NCBI RefSeq assembly: GCF_003206615.1
Contig: NZ_PZJW01000012.1
Coordinates: forward strand, 62,001 to 126,000
DNA length: 64,000 bases
Source of the DNA: Salinicola acroporae
GTDB taxonomy: Bacteria > Pseudomonadota > Gammaproteobacteria > Pseudomonadales > Halomonadaceae
Direction of reading: 5' to 3'
Every line of letters begins with the position of its first letter. Position 1 is the first letter of the stretch. The notes below the pieces were generated by a model. The model did not search any database. It was not told the origin of the DNA and was given only the letters and a program-made list of their open reading frames with translations. This document shows positions 1 to 8,408 of this stretch, piece by piece. The position numbers and the translations under genes are program-made.

Positions 1-493
1 CCCTGGCGACGACCGTATCGGACGCCCGCTGACGATGCTCGAACACCTGCATGAAGCCGACATCGATCTCGCCCCGGTCGATCTGCCCCTCCAGGGAGAG
101 ACTCTGGCCAACGTGGGTCCGCACCGTGACATCCGGATGCCGTCGCGCGAATCGCCCCAGGATACGGGCCACGCCGCCGCTGGTCGTATCCTCGGTCACG
201 CCGAGCCGAACCGTTCCGCGCAACGGCTCCGTCCCCAGGCAGGAGACTGCCTCGTCGTGAAGATCCAGAATGCGCCGGGCGTAACCCAGCAGTTTCTCGC
301 CTTCCGGCGTCAACAGACTCGCCCCGCTGCGCCGGGTCAGCAGCTCGCAGCCGATCGCCATCTCCAGCCGCCGGATCTTGTGGGAGATCGCCGACTGAGA
401 CAGCGCCAACGACTGTGCCGCCCGCGTGACCCCGCCCGTCTCCACGATCGCTGCCAGCGCCTGCAACGCTCCTAGCTCCAGCCTCGCGCTCAC
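1..493 (-). CDS. LysR-family transcriptional regulator (C-terminus cut by window edge)
   Basis: About 164 codons of a LysR-type regulator are visible; the C-terminus lies beyond base 1. The N-terminal winged helix-turn-helix is typical (an AAQSLALSQSAISHKIRRLE stretch), followed by the start of the substrate-binding domain. I chose the GTG at 493-491 because GAGGAG lies about nine bases upstream and the reading then begins with the usual LysR N-terminus. The gene is divergent from the alpha/beta hydrolase at 643, with 149 bases between them, so it probably controls that hydrolase and itself. The inducer is unknown. Confidence 0.88.
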   Translation of the reverse strand, partial: MSARLELGALQALAAIVETGGVTRAAQSLALSQSAISHKIRRLEMAIGCELLTRRSGASLLTPEGEKLLGYARRILDLHDEAVSCLGTEPLRGTVRLGVTEDTTSGGVARILGRFARRHPDVTVRTHVGQSLSLEGQIDRGEIDVGFMQVFEHRQRASDTVVAR

Positions 494-642
494 GTCTTCC
501 GCTCCTCGGCCTGCGGGTCCCGGCCACAATAGCGGCGACCCACCACATGACAAAAACAGATCGATTTCATCATATAACGCATTTGTGTCATGCACGAGGT
601 TTTCGCAAGCTCATCGACACCCACCCAACGCGGAGCCGAACC

Positions 643-1485
643 ATGAACCCGATCGCGACCGACAATGTATTGATCGATGGCAAGCGTATCGCCCACGGCG
701 TCTACGGACAGGGCGAGCCCGTCGTGCTGCTGCACGGCACGCCCTCCTCCTCCCTGATCTGGCGTAACGTCCTGCCCCGGCTGGTCGAGGCCGGATATCG
801 CGTCCATCTCTTCGACCTGCTGGGTTACGGCCACTCCGAGCGACCGCGAGATCCCTCGGTCGATACCTCGATCACGGCCCAGGTCCCGGTGCTGGAAGCC
901 CTGATGGACCACTGGGGACTGGAGACGGCACATATCGTGGCCCACGACTTCGGCGGCGGCATCGCCCAGCGCCTCGGCGTGTTTCACCCGCACCGATTGC
1001 GGTCGCTGACACTGATCGATGTCGTCAGCTACGACAGTTATCCGTCGCCCAGGACTCGCCAGCAGATGGCCGCGGGGCTGGAGCGGCTGATCAAGGTGCC
1101 CGACGACGAACACCGCACGCATTTCCGGGAATGGCTGTTGACCGCGGTCCATGACCCGCAGCGTCTCGAGGCATCCGCGCTCGAGACCTACCTCGACTTC
1201 ATCAGCGGGCCCATCGGCCAGGCCAGCCTGTTCCAGCATCAGATACGCCACTACGACCCGAAGCACACGATGGAGGTCGCCGCCCGCCTGCCGGAGCTCG
1301 GGCGAATGCCGGTCAAGCTGATCTGGGGCGCGGACGATGCCTGGCAGAGTGTCGATTACGCTTATCGCCTGCACACCGACATACCGGGATCGGATCTCAG
1401 CGTACTCGAGAAGTGCGGTCACTTTTCGCCCGAGGACCGGCCGGAAGAGATCGCCCGTCTGGTCATCGAGTTCCTGAAGCGCTAA
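643..1485 (+). CDS. Alpha/beta hydrolase, haloalkane dehalogenase/epoxide hydrolase type
   Basis: A 280-residue alpha/beta-hydrolase. The oxyanion-hole motif HGTPSSS, the strand DLLGYGHSERP, the nucleophile elbow AHDFGG with Asp as nucleophile, an acid strand WGADDAW and the catalytic His in CGHFSPEDRPEE are all present. An Asp rather than Ser nucleophile points to haloalkane dehalogenase or epoxide hydrolase chemistry rather than an esterase. The frame is open upstream to 547, but the ATG at 643 is where family similarity begins and leaves room for a divergent promoter. Substrate unknown; the LysR gene at 493 is the probable regulator. Confidence 0.85.
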   Translation: MNPIATDNVLIDGKRIAHGVYGQGEPVVLLHGTPSSSLIWRNVLPRLVEAGYRVHLFDLLGYGHSERPRDPSVDTSITAQVPVLEALMDHWGLETAHIVAHDFGGGIAQRLGVFHPHRLRSLTLIDVVSYDSYPSPRTRQQMAAGLERLIKVPDDEHRTHFREWLLTAVHDPQRLEASALETYLDFISGPIGQASLFQHQIRHYDPKHTMEVAARLPELGRMPVKLIWGADDAWQSVDYAYRLHTDIPGSDLSVLEKCGHFSPEDRPEEIARLVIEFLKR

Positions 1486-1497
1486 GGACGAGGCCGC

Positions 1498-2448
1498 TCA
1501 GCGCTCGGCGTCATGCCCGGGTTGCGCCGACGCGGAAATCCGCGTGGTGAAATCCTCCTGGCCGAAGTTATCGGCCAGGAAGTCGATCAACTGGCGCACG
1601 GCCGGGAGCAGGCCGCGGCGCGACGGGAAGATCGCCTGGACCACGCCATCGCGAGGCACCCAGTTCGGCAGCACATCCACGAGACGCCCCTCGGCGATAT
1701 CCGGCCCCGCCACCAGCATCGGCAGTTGCACGATCCCCAGACCCGCCAGGGCCGCACGGCGCAGGGTGACCATGTCGTCGGTCACCAGTCGCGGGCGATG
1801 ATCGATCAGTGTATTCACCCCATCCGGCCCTTCCAGGCACCAGGTATGGCCCGTGCCCGGCCGCTCCCAATCGAGCGACGGCAAACCGTGGAGATCCCCC
1901 GGCACGGCCGGGCGGGCGAGACGCTCGAACAGCGCGGGCGACGCCATCAGACGCTGCGGGCTGCGGGAGAGCACACGCTGACTGAGATCGCTGTCCTCAA
2001 TGGGCGGGAATCTCACCCGAATCGCCAGATCGAATCCCTCGCGGACCACGTCCACCCGCCGGCCGCTGGCCTCCAGCTCGACCCGAACCAGCGGATGCCT
2101 CGCCATGAAGGCGGTGAGCAAGTCACCCACGATGAAGCAGAGCAGCCCCGGCGGGCAGCTCATCCGCACCAGCCCCTGAGGTTCGGAGATCGAGCGGTCG
2201 ATGGTCTCCTGGGCCGCCTCGGCCTCCACCACCATGGCGGCGCAGTGGTCGTAGTACGCCCGTCCCAGGTCGGTGACGGTGAGGCTGCGCGTGGTGCGGT
2301 GGATCAGGCGCACGCCGATGCGAGCCTCGAGTTCGGCCACGCGCCGGCTCAGCTTGGACTTCGGCACCCCGATCGCCCGGCTCGCCGGTGCGAAGCCGCC
2401 ATGCTCTACCACCTGGACGAAGTAATAGAGGTCGTTGAGATCCTGCAT
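1498..2448 (-). CDS. LysR-family transcriptional regulator
   Basis: A 316-residue LysR regulator starting MQDLNDLYYFVQVVEHGGF, which is the normal family N-terminus; the frame stays open upstream to 2499 but that extension has no family character. It has the HTH (PASRAIGVPKSKLSRRVAELE) and a full effector domain with the FDLAIRVRF motif common to regulators that act on quinone, aromatic or stress genes. It is divergent from the pirin gene at 2618, so it most likely regulates the pirin/YcaC pair. Its ligand cannot be read from sequence. Confidence 0.88.
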   Translation of the reverse strand: MQDLNDLYYFVQVVEHGGFAPASRAIGVPKSKLSRRVAELEARIGVRLIHRTTRSLTVTDLGRAYYDHCAAMVVEAEAAQETIDRSISEPQGLVRMSCPPGLLCFIVGDLLTAFMARHPLVRVELEASGRRVDVVREGFDLAIRVRFPPIEDSDLSQRVLSRSPQRLMASPALFERLARPAVPGDLHGLPSLDWERPGTGHTWCLEGPDGVNTLIDHRPRLVTDDMVTLRRAALAGLGIVQLPMLVAGPDIAEGRLVDVLPNWVPRDGVVQAIFPSRRGLLPAVRQLIDFLADNFGQEDFTTRISASAQPGHDAER

Positions 2449-2617
2449 ATGATCGTTCCATGAGTGAGACGCTGCGTTGGATTTTACCCCGCTAATCACT
2501 CGAATGTCCTACCTGTAAATTCGACCTATCGATTCAGCCCATCACCGCCTGCCTTCGACACGGCCGGATGATGGCTGACGCATCGCCCGAGGAATCATCG
2601 ACAAACGGGAGGTCAGG

Positions 2618-3484
2618 ATGAAAGACATCACCGGTATCTACTCCGCGCCTCGAGCCCACTGGGTCGGCAACGGCTTTCCCGTGCGCTCGCTTTTCACCTA
2701 CGAACGCCTGGGCGCGCATCACGTCACGCCGTTCCTGATGCTCGCTTACGCCGGACCGAAAGCGTTCAAGCCGGCGGTCAAGCCACGCGGGGTCGGCGCC
2801 CATCCCCATCGCGGCTTCGAGACGGTAACCATCGTCTACGAGGGCGAAGTCGAGCATCGGGACTCCACCGGCAGCGGCGGCGTCATCGGCCCGGGCGATG
2901 TCCAGTGGATGACCGCCGGCAGCGGCATCGTCCACGAGGAGTTCCACTCCCCGGCGTTCACCGAGCGCGGCGGGCGTTTCGAAGTCGTCCAGCTGTGGGT
3001 GAACCTGGCGGCCGCGGACAAGTCGGCGCCCCCGGCGTACCAGTCGCTGAAGGCCGCCGAGATCCCCCGCCTCGAACTGGCGGAAGGGGCAGGACAGCTG
3101 GCGGTGATTGCCGGTGAAGTCGCCGGGAAGCGCGGGCCGGCGCGAACGTTCAGCCCGGTCAACGTCTGGGACCTGCGTCTGAACCAGGGCGGCGCCACCA
3201 CGCTCGACGTGCCGGAGGGCCACACCACGATGATCGTCGTGCTCAGCGGCACCGTGCAGCTCAACGGCAACAAGATCGTCCGCGATGCCGAGCTCGCCCT
3301 GTTCGCCCGCGAGGGCCGAGAGATCGTGGTCGAGGCCAACAACGACGCCAAACTGCTGGTGCTGACCGGCGAACCCATCGACGACCCCGTCGTCGGTTAC
3401 GGACCGTTCGTCATGAACTCGAACGAGGAGATCGAAGAGTCGATCCGCCAGTTCCAGGCCGGAAAGTTCGGCGCCACGGCGTAA
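2618..3484 (+). CDS. Pirin family protein
   Basis: A 288-residue bicupin of the pirin family. The four expected metal ligands are present in the N-terminal cupin: His62 and His64 in GAHPHRGFETV, then His106 and Glu108 in SGIVHEEFHS. A pirin C-terminal domain follows. Bacterial pirins include quercetin 2,3-dioxygenases (YhhW) and redox-sensing regulators; the sequence does not decide between them. A ribosome site (GGGAGGTCAGG) precedes the ATG. It is followed after 90 bases by a YcaC-like hydrolase in the same direction, a common pairing with a divergent LysR gene. Confidence 0.9.
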   Translation: MKDITGIYSAPRAHWVGNGFPVRSLFTYERLGAHHVTPFLMLAYAGPKAFKPAVKPRGVGAHPHRGFETVTIVYEGEVEHRDSTGSGGVIGPGDVQWMTAGSGIVHEEFHSPAFTERGGRFEVVQLWVNLAAADKSAPPAYQSLKAAEIPRLELAEGAGQLAVIAGEVAGKRGPARTFSPVNVWDLRLNQGGATTLDVPEGHTTMIVVLSGTVQLNGNKIVRDAELALFAREGREIVVEANNDAKLLVLTGEPIDDPVVGYGPFVMNSNEEIEESIRQFQAGKFGATA

Positions 3485-3489
3485 AGGAT

Positions 3490-3513
3490 TCGGGCGCTCT
3501 CGGGAGCGCCCGA
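3490..3513 (+). terminator. Stem-loop between pirin gene and ycaC
   Basis: A perfect 10-bp inverted repeat with a TCGG tetraloop lies just after the pirin stop. There is no T-run behind it, so it may be an mRNA-stabilising hairpin or a partial attenuator rather than a full terminator. Confidence 0.5.
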
Positions 3514-3574
3514 TAACTCGCGGGATATCGACGCCGATACCCCGCCGCTTCCAAAAAAATGAAGGAGATGCGTG

Positions 3575-4198
3575 ATGGCCTATTCCTACCAGAGACTCGA
3601 CAAGCACGATGTCGCCGTGCTGATGATCGATCACCAGGCCGGCCTGCTATCGCTGGTTCGCGACTTCGGCCCCGACGAGTTCAAGAACAACGTGATGGCG
3701 CTTGCCGATATCGCCGAGTTCTTCGACCTGCCGACGATCCTGACCACCAGCTTCGAGGATGGCCCCAATGGGCCGCTGGTGCCGGAACTGAAGGCGAAGT
3801 TCCCCGGTGCGGCTTATATTGCCCGCCCCGGCCAGATCAACGCTTGGGACAACGAGGAGTTCGTCCAGGCCGACAAGGAGACCGGCAAAAAGCAGCTGTT
3901 GATCGCCGGTGTGGTCACCGATGTCTGCGTCGCCTTCCCGGCCCTGGCCGCGCGCGAAGCAGGCTACGAGGTCTTCGTCGTCACCGATGCCTCCGGCACC
4001 TTCAACACGTCCGTGCGCGACGCCGCGTGGAGCCGCATGTCCCAGGCCGGCGTGCAGTTGATGAACTGGTTCTCGGTCGCCGGCGAGCTGCACCGCGACT
4101 GGCGTAACGACATCGAAGGCTTCGGCGGCATCCTCGCCAATCACCTCCCCCACTATTCGAACCTGATCCAGAGCCGCGATGCGACGCTGAAAAACTAG
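3575..4198 (+). CDS. ycaC: Isochorismatase-family hydrolase, YcaC-like
   Basis: A 207-residue cysteine hydrolase closely resembling E. coli YcaC over its whole length. The YcaC-type triad is in place: Asp19 (MIDHQ), Arg84 (YIARPG) and Cys118 (GVVTDVCVAFPAL); the C-terminal helix ELHRDWRNDIEGF is also typical. The natural substrate of YcaC proteins is not established. I use the ATG at 3575, preceded by AAGGAG at good spacing, rather than the overlapping GTG at 3572. It probably shares regulation with the pirin gene upstream. Confidence 0.9.
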   Translation: MAYSYQRLDKHDVAVLMIDHQAGLLSLVRDFGPDEFKNNVMALADIAEFFDLPTILTTSFEDGPNGPLVPELKAKFPGAAYIARPGQINAWDNEEFVQADKETGKKQLLIAGVVTDVCVAFPALAAREAGYEVFVVTDASGTFNTSVRDAAWSRMSQAGVQLMNWFSVAGELHRDWRNDIEGFGGILANHLPHYSNLIQSRDATLKN

Positions 4199-4215
4199 CC
4201 GAGAACCGCAACCGT

Positions 4216-4241
4216 GCTGCCGCCCCACCCGGCGCGGCAGC
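4216..4241 (+). terminator. Probable rho-independent terminator after ycaC
   Basis: GCTGCCGC pairs with GCGGCAGC around a 10-base loop, followed by CTCTTT. It lies 18 bases after the ycaC stop, in the region where ycaC and the TauE-family gene converge. Confidence 0.55.
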
Positions 4242-4325
4242 CTCTTTGCGCCGGGGAGCCCCCCCCCCCGGAAGCGAGACGCCAGGCCACGTTGACGCTC
4301 GATCCTGGACATTCGCCCGCCGGCC

Positions 4326-5081
4326 CTACAGCGCGAATGACCCCAGCGCACTCTTGCCCACCAGCACCACGCCGAAGACGATCAGCATCATGAGAACCAC
4401 CTTGCGGAAGGACTCGGCACCCATCCGCTGGCGCACGGCCCCGCCAAGCCGGGTGCCGACATAGACCGGCACCAGCCCCGCCAGCGAAATCCAGATCGAA
4501 TCCGCCGTCATCAGGCCAAGCTTCGCCAGCCCCAGCGCCATGATCAGGCTCGACAGCGTGAAGGAGATATTGATCGCCTGGATGAACCGCTTGGGATCGA
4601 GCCGCAGCGCCAGCACGAACGGCAGAATCGGCATCACCTGCGACCCGGTCGTGCCGTTCACCAACCCGGTCAGGAATCCCGAGACCGGCGCCAGCTTGCG
4701 CCCCAACCGATCCGATAACGGCCGCCCGGGGCGAAACAGCGTGAACGCCCCGTAGACGATCAGCACGACGCCGAGTATCGCGCCGGCCACGAGACTATCG
4801 ATGAGGTCCAGCACGGTGAGGCCGAGCAGCAGGCCGGGAATGGTCGCCAGGAACATCGGCCAGAAGCGCCGCAGCGTCTCGCCGAAGTGCCCCGCCTGCC
4901 GCATCACGATGAGATTGCTGACCAGCGAAGGGATGATCACCAGCGGCATCCCCGACTTCAGACCCAGGCCCAGCGCCAGGATGGGCAGCGCGGAGGTCGA
5001 AAAGCCGAGGCCAGTGGCGCCCTTGACGAAGGCCGCCACCAGATAGGCAAAGGCGATGATAAAAATCGTTTCGAGATTCAC
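4326..5081 (-). CDS. TauE/SafE family permease
   Basis: A 251-residue polytopic membrane protein of the TauE/SafE (DUF81) family, with about eight hydrophobic helices and the repeated glycine-rich signature: FVKGATGLGFSTSALPIL near the N-terminus and GLVNGTTGSQVMPIL in the second half. Members export sulfite, sulfoacetate or related organic anions; the substrate here is not determinable. The open frame extends upstream to 5276, but that part is not membrane-like, and GTG at 5081 (start of VNLETIF) gives the family-typical N-terminus. The ribosome site is weak. Convergent with ycaC. Confidence 0.85.
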   Translation of the reverse strand: MNLETIFIIAFAYLVAAFVKGATGLGFSTSALPILALGLGLKSGMPLVIIPSLVSNLIVMRQAGHFGETLRRFWPMFLATIPGLLLGLTVLDLIDSLVAGAILGVVLIVYGAFTLFRPGRPLSDRLGRKLAPVSGFLTGLVNGTTGSQVMPILPFVLALRLDPKRFIQAINISFTLSSLIMALGLAKLGLMTADSIWISLAGLVPVYVGTRLGGAVRQRMGAESFRKVVLMMLIVFGVVLVGKSALGSFAL

Positions 5082-5184
5082 AACGCATCCATAAGGCACA
5101 GAGCTCGCGCGATGGGTTAGATGGAAAGTGTGTGCCGAGCCCCAGGAGCGGGCCATCCTGCCAGTGCCGGGCGATCCGCCAGCG

Positions 5185-5628
5185 CTAGCCCGGCGAGATC
5201 GATGTTTCGGCCAGCCTTTTGAGCGCGAGCAGATCTTGGCGAACCCAATCGGCATCCCGCTCGAAGGTTGCCTCATCCATGCCGGGCTGCCTGAAGAGGG
5301 TCAACTGAACTTCCGCCCCTGGACCGTTGGCGATTACCCGCAACGGTACATAGACCACCTCGCCCGACGCCAACTCAACCCAATGATCCATGACGCCGTA
5401 AGGGTTGTGGTCCGTAAAGCGGATCAGGACAGATCCCCCTGGCCCTTTTGCCAACCACCTACCTTCCTGCTCGACCAACTCGGCCTGACTCAGTCCGGAT
5501 GCCCAGGTCGGAAAAGCCTCTGGGCGCCAGAAGGCCTCATACAGTGAACGCCAAGGACGATCAACGGTAATGCCAAGCGTGATGGCCTCGTTCATATCGA
5601 TAGCGCCTACGGCATCGGAGGGAATCAT
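5185..5628 (-). CDS. SRPBCC (START-like) family protein
   Basis: A 147-residue single-domain protein with the polyketide cyclase/START-like fold pattern: an opening strand (ITLGITVDRP), the helix with WRSLYEAFWRPEAFPTWASGL, alternating strands, and a long C-terminal helix (ADWVRQDLLALKRLAE). Such proteins bind hydrophobic ligands; none is predictable. A second in-frame Met at 5595 is an alternative start; neither has a strong ribosome site. It marks the GC-rich left border of the AT-rich island that follows. Confidence 0.72.
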   Translation of the reverse strand: MIPSDAVGAIDMNEAITLGITVDRPWRSLYEAFWRPEAFPTWASGLSQAELVEQEGRWLAKGPGGSVLIRFTDHNPYGVMDHWVELASGEVVYVPLRVIANGPGAEVQLTLFRQPGMDEATFERDADWVRQDLLALKRLAETSISPG

Positions 5629-6007
5629 TCTAGCGACGCCATCTCCCGATCAGGATTGGGTATTGGTCGATAGATAGAGAGAAGAGGATGGTTAGCGTTA
5701 CTGGACGTGGCGTATCAGCAGGAATGCCTCATAAGACGATGGCTTGGCCCATAAGCAAAGGTACGAAGCAGGACTAGAAAAACGTCCTAAACATATGATT
5801 TAAGAGTGGAAAGGCGTTATAGAAAAATAGATCTATGCCATTGGGTATGCCACAGGATGCAATCAAAGTGTCACACCTTCCCCTGTGCGATAGCTCGCCT
5901 CGAGGGGGCTTAGGATCATAAACTGATGTCGAGTCAGACCTAATAGAGCGCCAGCCATCAGCCGCGCGAGGTACTAGCGTCGACCGCATGGCCTTGTTGG
6001 ATCGGAT
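5629..6007. other. Intergenic region at left edge of AT-rich island; no supported gene
   Basis: About 380 bases without a convincing gene. A 71-codon minus-strand frame (5774-5989) has no ribosome site, no recognisable domain and an unnatural composition, so I leave it out. Base composition shifts here from GC-rich to clearly AT-richer. I see no tRNA, integrase or clean direct repeat that would define an attachment site. Confidence 0.5.
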
Positions 6008-6646
6008 TCACCAAAATCGCCCTTCCATCAGAGCCAGATGTCGGTCAAGCTCATGCATAAAGCTCGGTCGATTCTCCATTATCCAATTCTGCCCTTCTTC
6101 ATTCAGTCCCCATTGGCCTTCGTCTGTGTGATACACAAACTCTTCCAAATCGAGCAGGTGTGGATTCAGGCGCTTCTCCGCTTCGTCTGAAAGTGAAAGC
6201 GAAAACACAGAACCTACTGTAGTTCTCGATCCCAGACCAGTGGACTGCTCAAGCACGTCGGCATTGAGCAATGCCGACACGGCGGGCTGCTCAATCGGTA
6301 GTTTGACCGTCCGTGAAGCAGCAATAAAGAATTCACGAAGAACGGCTTTTTCAGCTTTATCCATGTTTTCCAAGCGGTTCCGAACAGACTCTCTTCGTCT
6401 TCGCTTGAGAAAATGACCTAGTACTCGATGATACATCCAGACGACACACTCGATGGCCAGGATCGCGACGCTAACAAGGAGCGCAATACCAAAGTACGGA
6501 CCATATTCTTCTCTAAATTGGAGAAGGGAGAGGTACTGCAAAGTCGACGCAGGCGAAAACATCACGAGCGAGGTAAGTAACGCGACTGCGCCTACAAACT
6601 TCGTCGGAACCTTCGCAAGATCGACGATTCGTGAAAACCATTCCAA
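6008..6646 (-). CDS. SieB-like superinfection exclusion family membrane protein
   Basis: A 212-residue protein with two N-terminal membrane helices (about residues 17-36 and 46-70), a basic stretch (RRRRRESVRNRLE) and a soluble C-terminal region with the KAVLREFF...PAVSALLNADVLEQ pattern I associate with the SieB superinfection-exclusion family, known from the lambda/P22/Rac prophages. I place the start at TTG 6646 because a perfect AGGAGG sits six bases before it; a TTG at 6664 lies upstream of that site. It is the third gene of a co-oriented AT-rich set, 81 bases after the HEPN-like membrane gene. The family call is from pattern memory. Confidence 0.62.
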   Translation of the reverse strand: MEWFSRIVDLAKVPTKFVGAVALLTSLVMFSPASTLQYLSLLQFREEYGPYFGIALLVSVAILAIECVVWMYHRVLGHFLKRRRRESVRNRLENMDKAEKAVLREFFIAASRTVKLPIEQPAVSALLNADVLEQSTGLGSRTTVGSVFSLSLSDEAEKRLNPHLLDLEEFVYHTDEGQWGLNEEGQNWIMENRPSFMHELDRHLALMEGRFW

Positions 6647-6727
6647 GTTCAGCCTCCTGTCCAACGCCCGGCCCTGGGGCTAAATGTAGCAAAGCGTAAC
6701 GCAACCTCTAGCAGCCGCTTATTAATA

Positions 6728-7494
6728 CTATTCACCCAAACTTTCAAACTCTTTGAGCATCTTAATACCCATATATATTGCTTCGTGCGCATGCTGTTCT
6801 GATATTTTTTGTCCGTGTATCGCGGCATTGCAAACCTTTAAAATGTAGTCGAATGAACTATGCAGACCTTTGTAGTTCGGTTTTTGGTTTACAAGCTCAC
6901 GAAACAATTGCCTTGCAGACAAGTACTTCGACTTCATAGATAGCGGATCTGCGGTTTGTGTACGCTTCCCTAGAATATCCCTCATGGATTTCTCCAGCTC
7001 CATTCTAAGCTTAGCAAGCGCAAAGTTGGGATCATTTCCAGATTGATTAAGATAAGCTTCTAACTCATCTTCCATCTTATCAGGAGACTCTTGATCATTC
7101 AAAGTTGAATCAAGTTCTTCTTTTGCCTCTTGAACTTGCTCTTTGCCAGGAAGATGCACATTAACCGTTTGGCTTACAGCGTTAGATATTGCAGTAATCA
7201 TATTGCTATAAACATTGAGGAATTCGCGAGCTTCCACTTTGAACTCGGCCACCTCCGCTTTTACCTGAGACATCTCTTTCTCAAAAGTTAGCAATTTTCC
7301 TAGGCTTATTTTTTTGCCATAGGTAGGAGCAAGAAGAAAATAGCCAACACCAATAAAGTCAAAGAAGAGGTCCCAATGTCCTCCTTTGGAGGAATGCCAA
7401 TGCCGTATAGGCCCATTAGAAGAAATCCGACACCTATAAAACGGCATAGAAATGGAAATATATCGAAAAACAATATTGCTCTGATTTTCCCCAC
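6728..7494 (-). CDS. Membrane HEPN-like protein, reading frame split at an A7 tract (needs -1 shift)
   Basis: The N-terminal 62 codons start at GTG 7494 behind a good AAGGAAG ribosome site and encode two membrane helices (about residues 12-31 and 43-60), ending at TAA directly after seven A residues (plus-strand T7 at 7309-7315). Reading on in the -1 frame gives 193 further residues: a coiled-coil-like stretch (LLTFEKEMSQVKAEVAEFK) and a helical C-terminal domain with LRMELEKSMRDILG and CNAAIHG, resembling the DUF4145/HEPN group but without the usual Arg of RNxxxH. The joined product would be 255 residues. The tract is a canonical A AAA AAA slippery heptamer, so programmed frameshifting, transcriptional slippage, true mutation and sequencing error are all possible. 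Confidence 0.62.
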
Positions 7495-7619
7495 TGAGCT
7501 TCCTTTTGATTTTTACCCGACTCGAGGAGCGACCTTTTGATGGCGACTTTTGGGCGTGTTTTTGCACAAAAGATGACGGCGGAAAATTGTCCGGCGCGGC
7601 CGTTTGTTACAAAGCATTC

Positions 7620-8408
7620 TCAGAATACCGTCTTGATCACTTTTTGAATGCCTTCGACGAGCTCAAGCACGTCTTCCTTTGTAGGTTCTCGGTCTTTGTT
7701 GTGATCACAAAGGTTCCGCAAATCACCAAGATGCTGAATAAACCTCCACTTCGGGGTATCTATTATATCGTTCTCTTTCAGCAACTGATAAAAATCGGCT
7801 ATAGATGAGTGCTTCTTTCGAGACTTAAGGCTATGCATCTGGCAAACGTGGCCGAGGTGCTTTTCTAGAACCACGCCAGCAACTGCCCCAGCCCCTCGAA
7901 CAAACCCTTTTTTTGCTAACTCTTGTGCGGCACTGAGCTCGGAATCAAAAAGGTCTGCTTGCAGCACCTCCTGAATGTCAAAAAGCGAACTATCTAAACG
8001 CTTTTCTACAGCAACTAGAATCGAATTTTGCACTTGCATTTTTACTATGGCCGCTGACTTATCTGCTATAACACTCTTCTGATAACCTCTGGTTGTTCTG
8101 AGGCCGTATAAGTAATCCGATATACCGTAGGTGAGAAACGAAACTTCCTTTCTTTTTTCATCCTTGTACTGGCGCTTAAAATCTTCAAGACGATCAGGCA
8201 ATAATTGCTTGATCAAAGCGAGAGCTTCCGAATACCAAGAATCATAATCGGTTGTAAAATTGGGAAGCTTTACCTTGCTCTTTTTCAATTGCGTAGTTAT
8301 CTCATCAGGCAACCCAGAAACTTCGTCAAGCATGACCAGATAAAGGTGATCGCCTCTAGCAACAAGAGAGCGGACTTCCTCTTTAATGGATTCAATTTTA
8401 GATGCCAC
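7620..8408 (-). CDS. HEPN-domain protein with intact RNxxxH motif
   Basis: A 262-residue soluble protein, mostly alpha-helical. The C-terminal part reads as a HEPN domain: a helix with GAGAVAGVVLEKHLGHVCQ, then HLGDLRNLCDHNKDREPTKEDV, which contains the Rx4H ribonuclease motif (Arg-Asn-Leu-Cys-Asp-His). The N-terminal half has no family I recognise. HEPN proteins with this motif are often metal-independent RNases in toxin-antitoxin or abortive-infection systems. Start GTG at 8408, with GGAGAG five bases upstream. First gene of the AT-rich set; 125 bases separate it from the membrane HEPN-like gene. Confidence 0.68.
   Translation of the reverse strand: MASKIESIKEEVRSLVARGDHLYLVMLDEVSGLPDEITTQLKKSKVKLPNFTTDYDSWYSEALALIKQLLPDRLEDFKRQYKDEKRKEVSFLTYGISDYLYGLRTTRGYQKSVIADKSAAIVKMQVQNSILVAVEKRLDSSLFDIQEVLQADLFDSELSAAQELAKKGFVRGAGAVAGVVLEKHLGHVCQMHSLKSRKKHSSIADFYQLLKENDIIDTPKWRFIQHLGDLRNLCDHNKDREPTKEDVLELVEGIQKVIKTVF

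Noticed and set aside
5774-5989. 71-codon minus-strand frame at the island edge
   Set aside because: No ribosome site, no recognisable segment, and it depends on chance openness of AT-rich DNA.
6728-7567. Reading the membrane HEPN-like gene as one uninterrupted 279-codon frame from 7567
   Set aside because: Its first 85 residues are not protein-like, whereas the overlapping frame from GTG 7494 has a good ribosome site and two clean membrane helices; a frame change at the A7 tract explains both.
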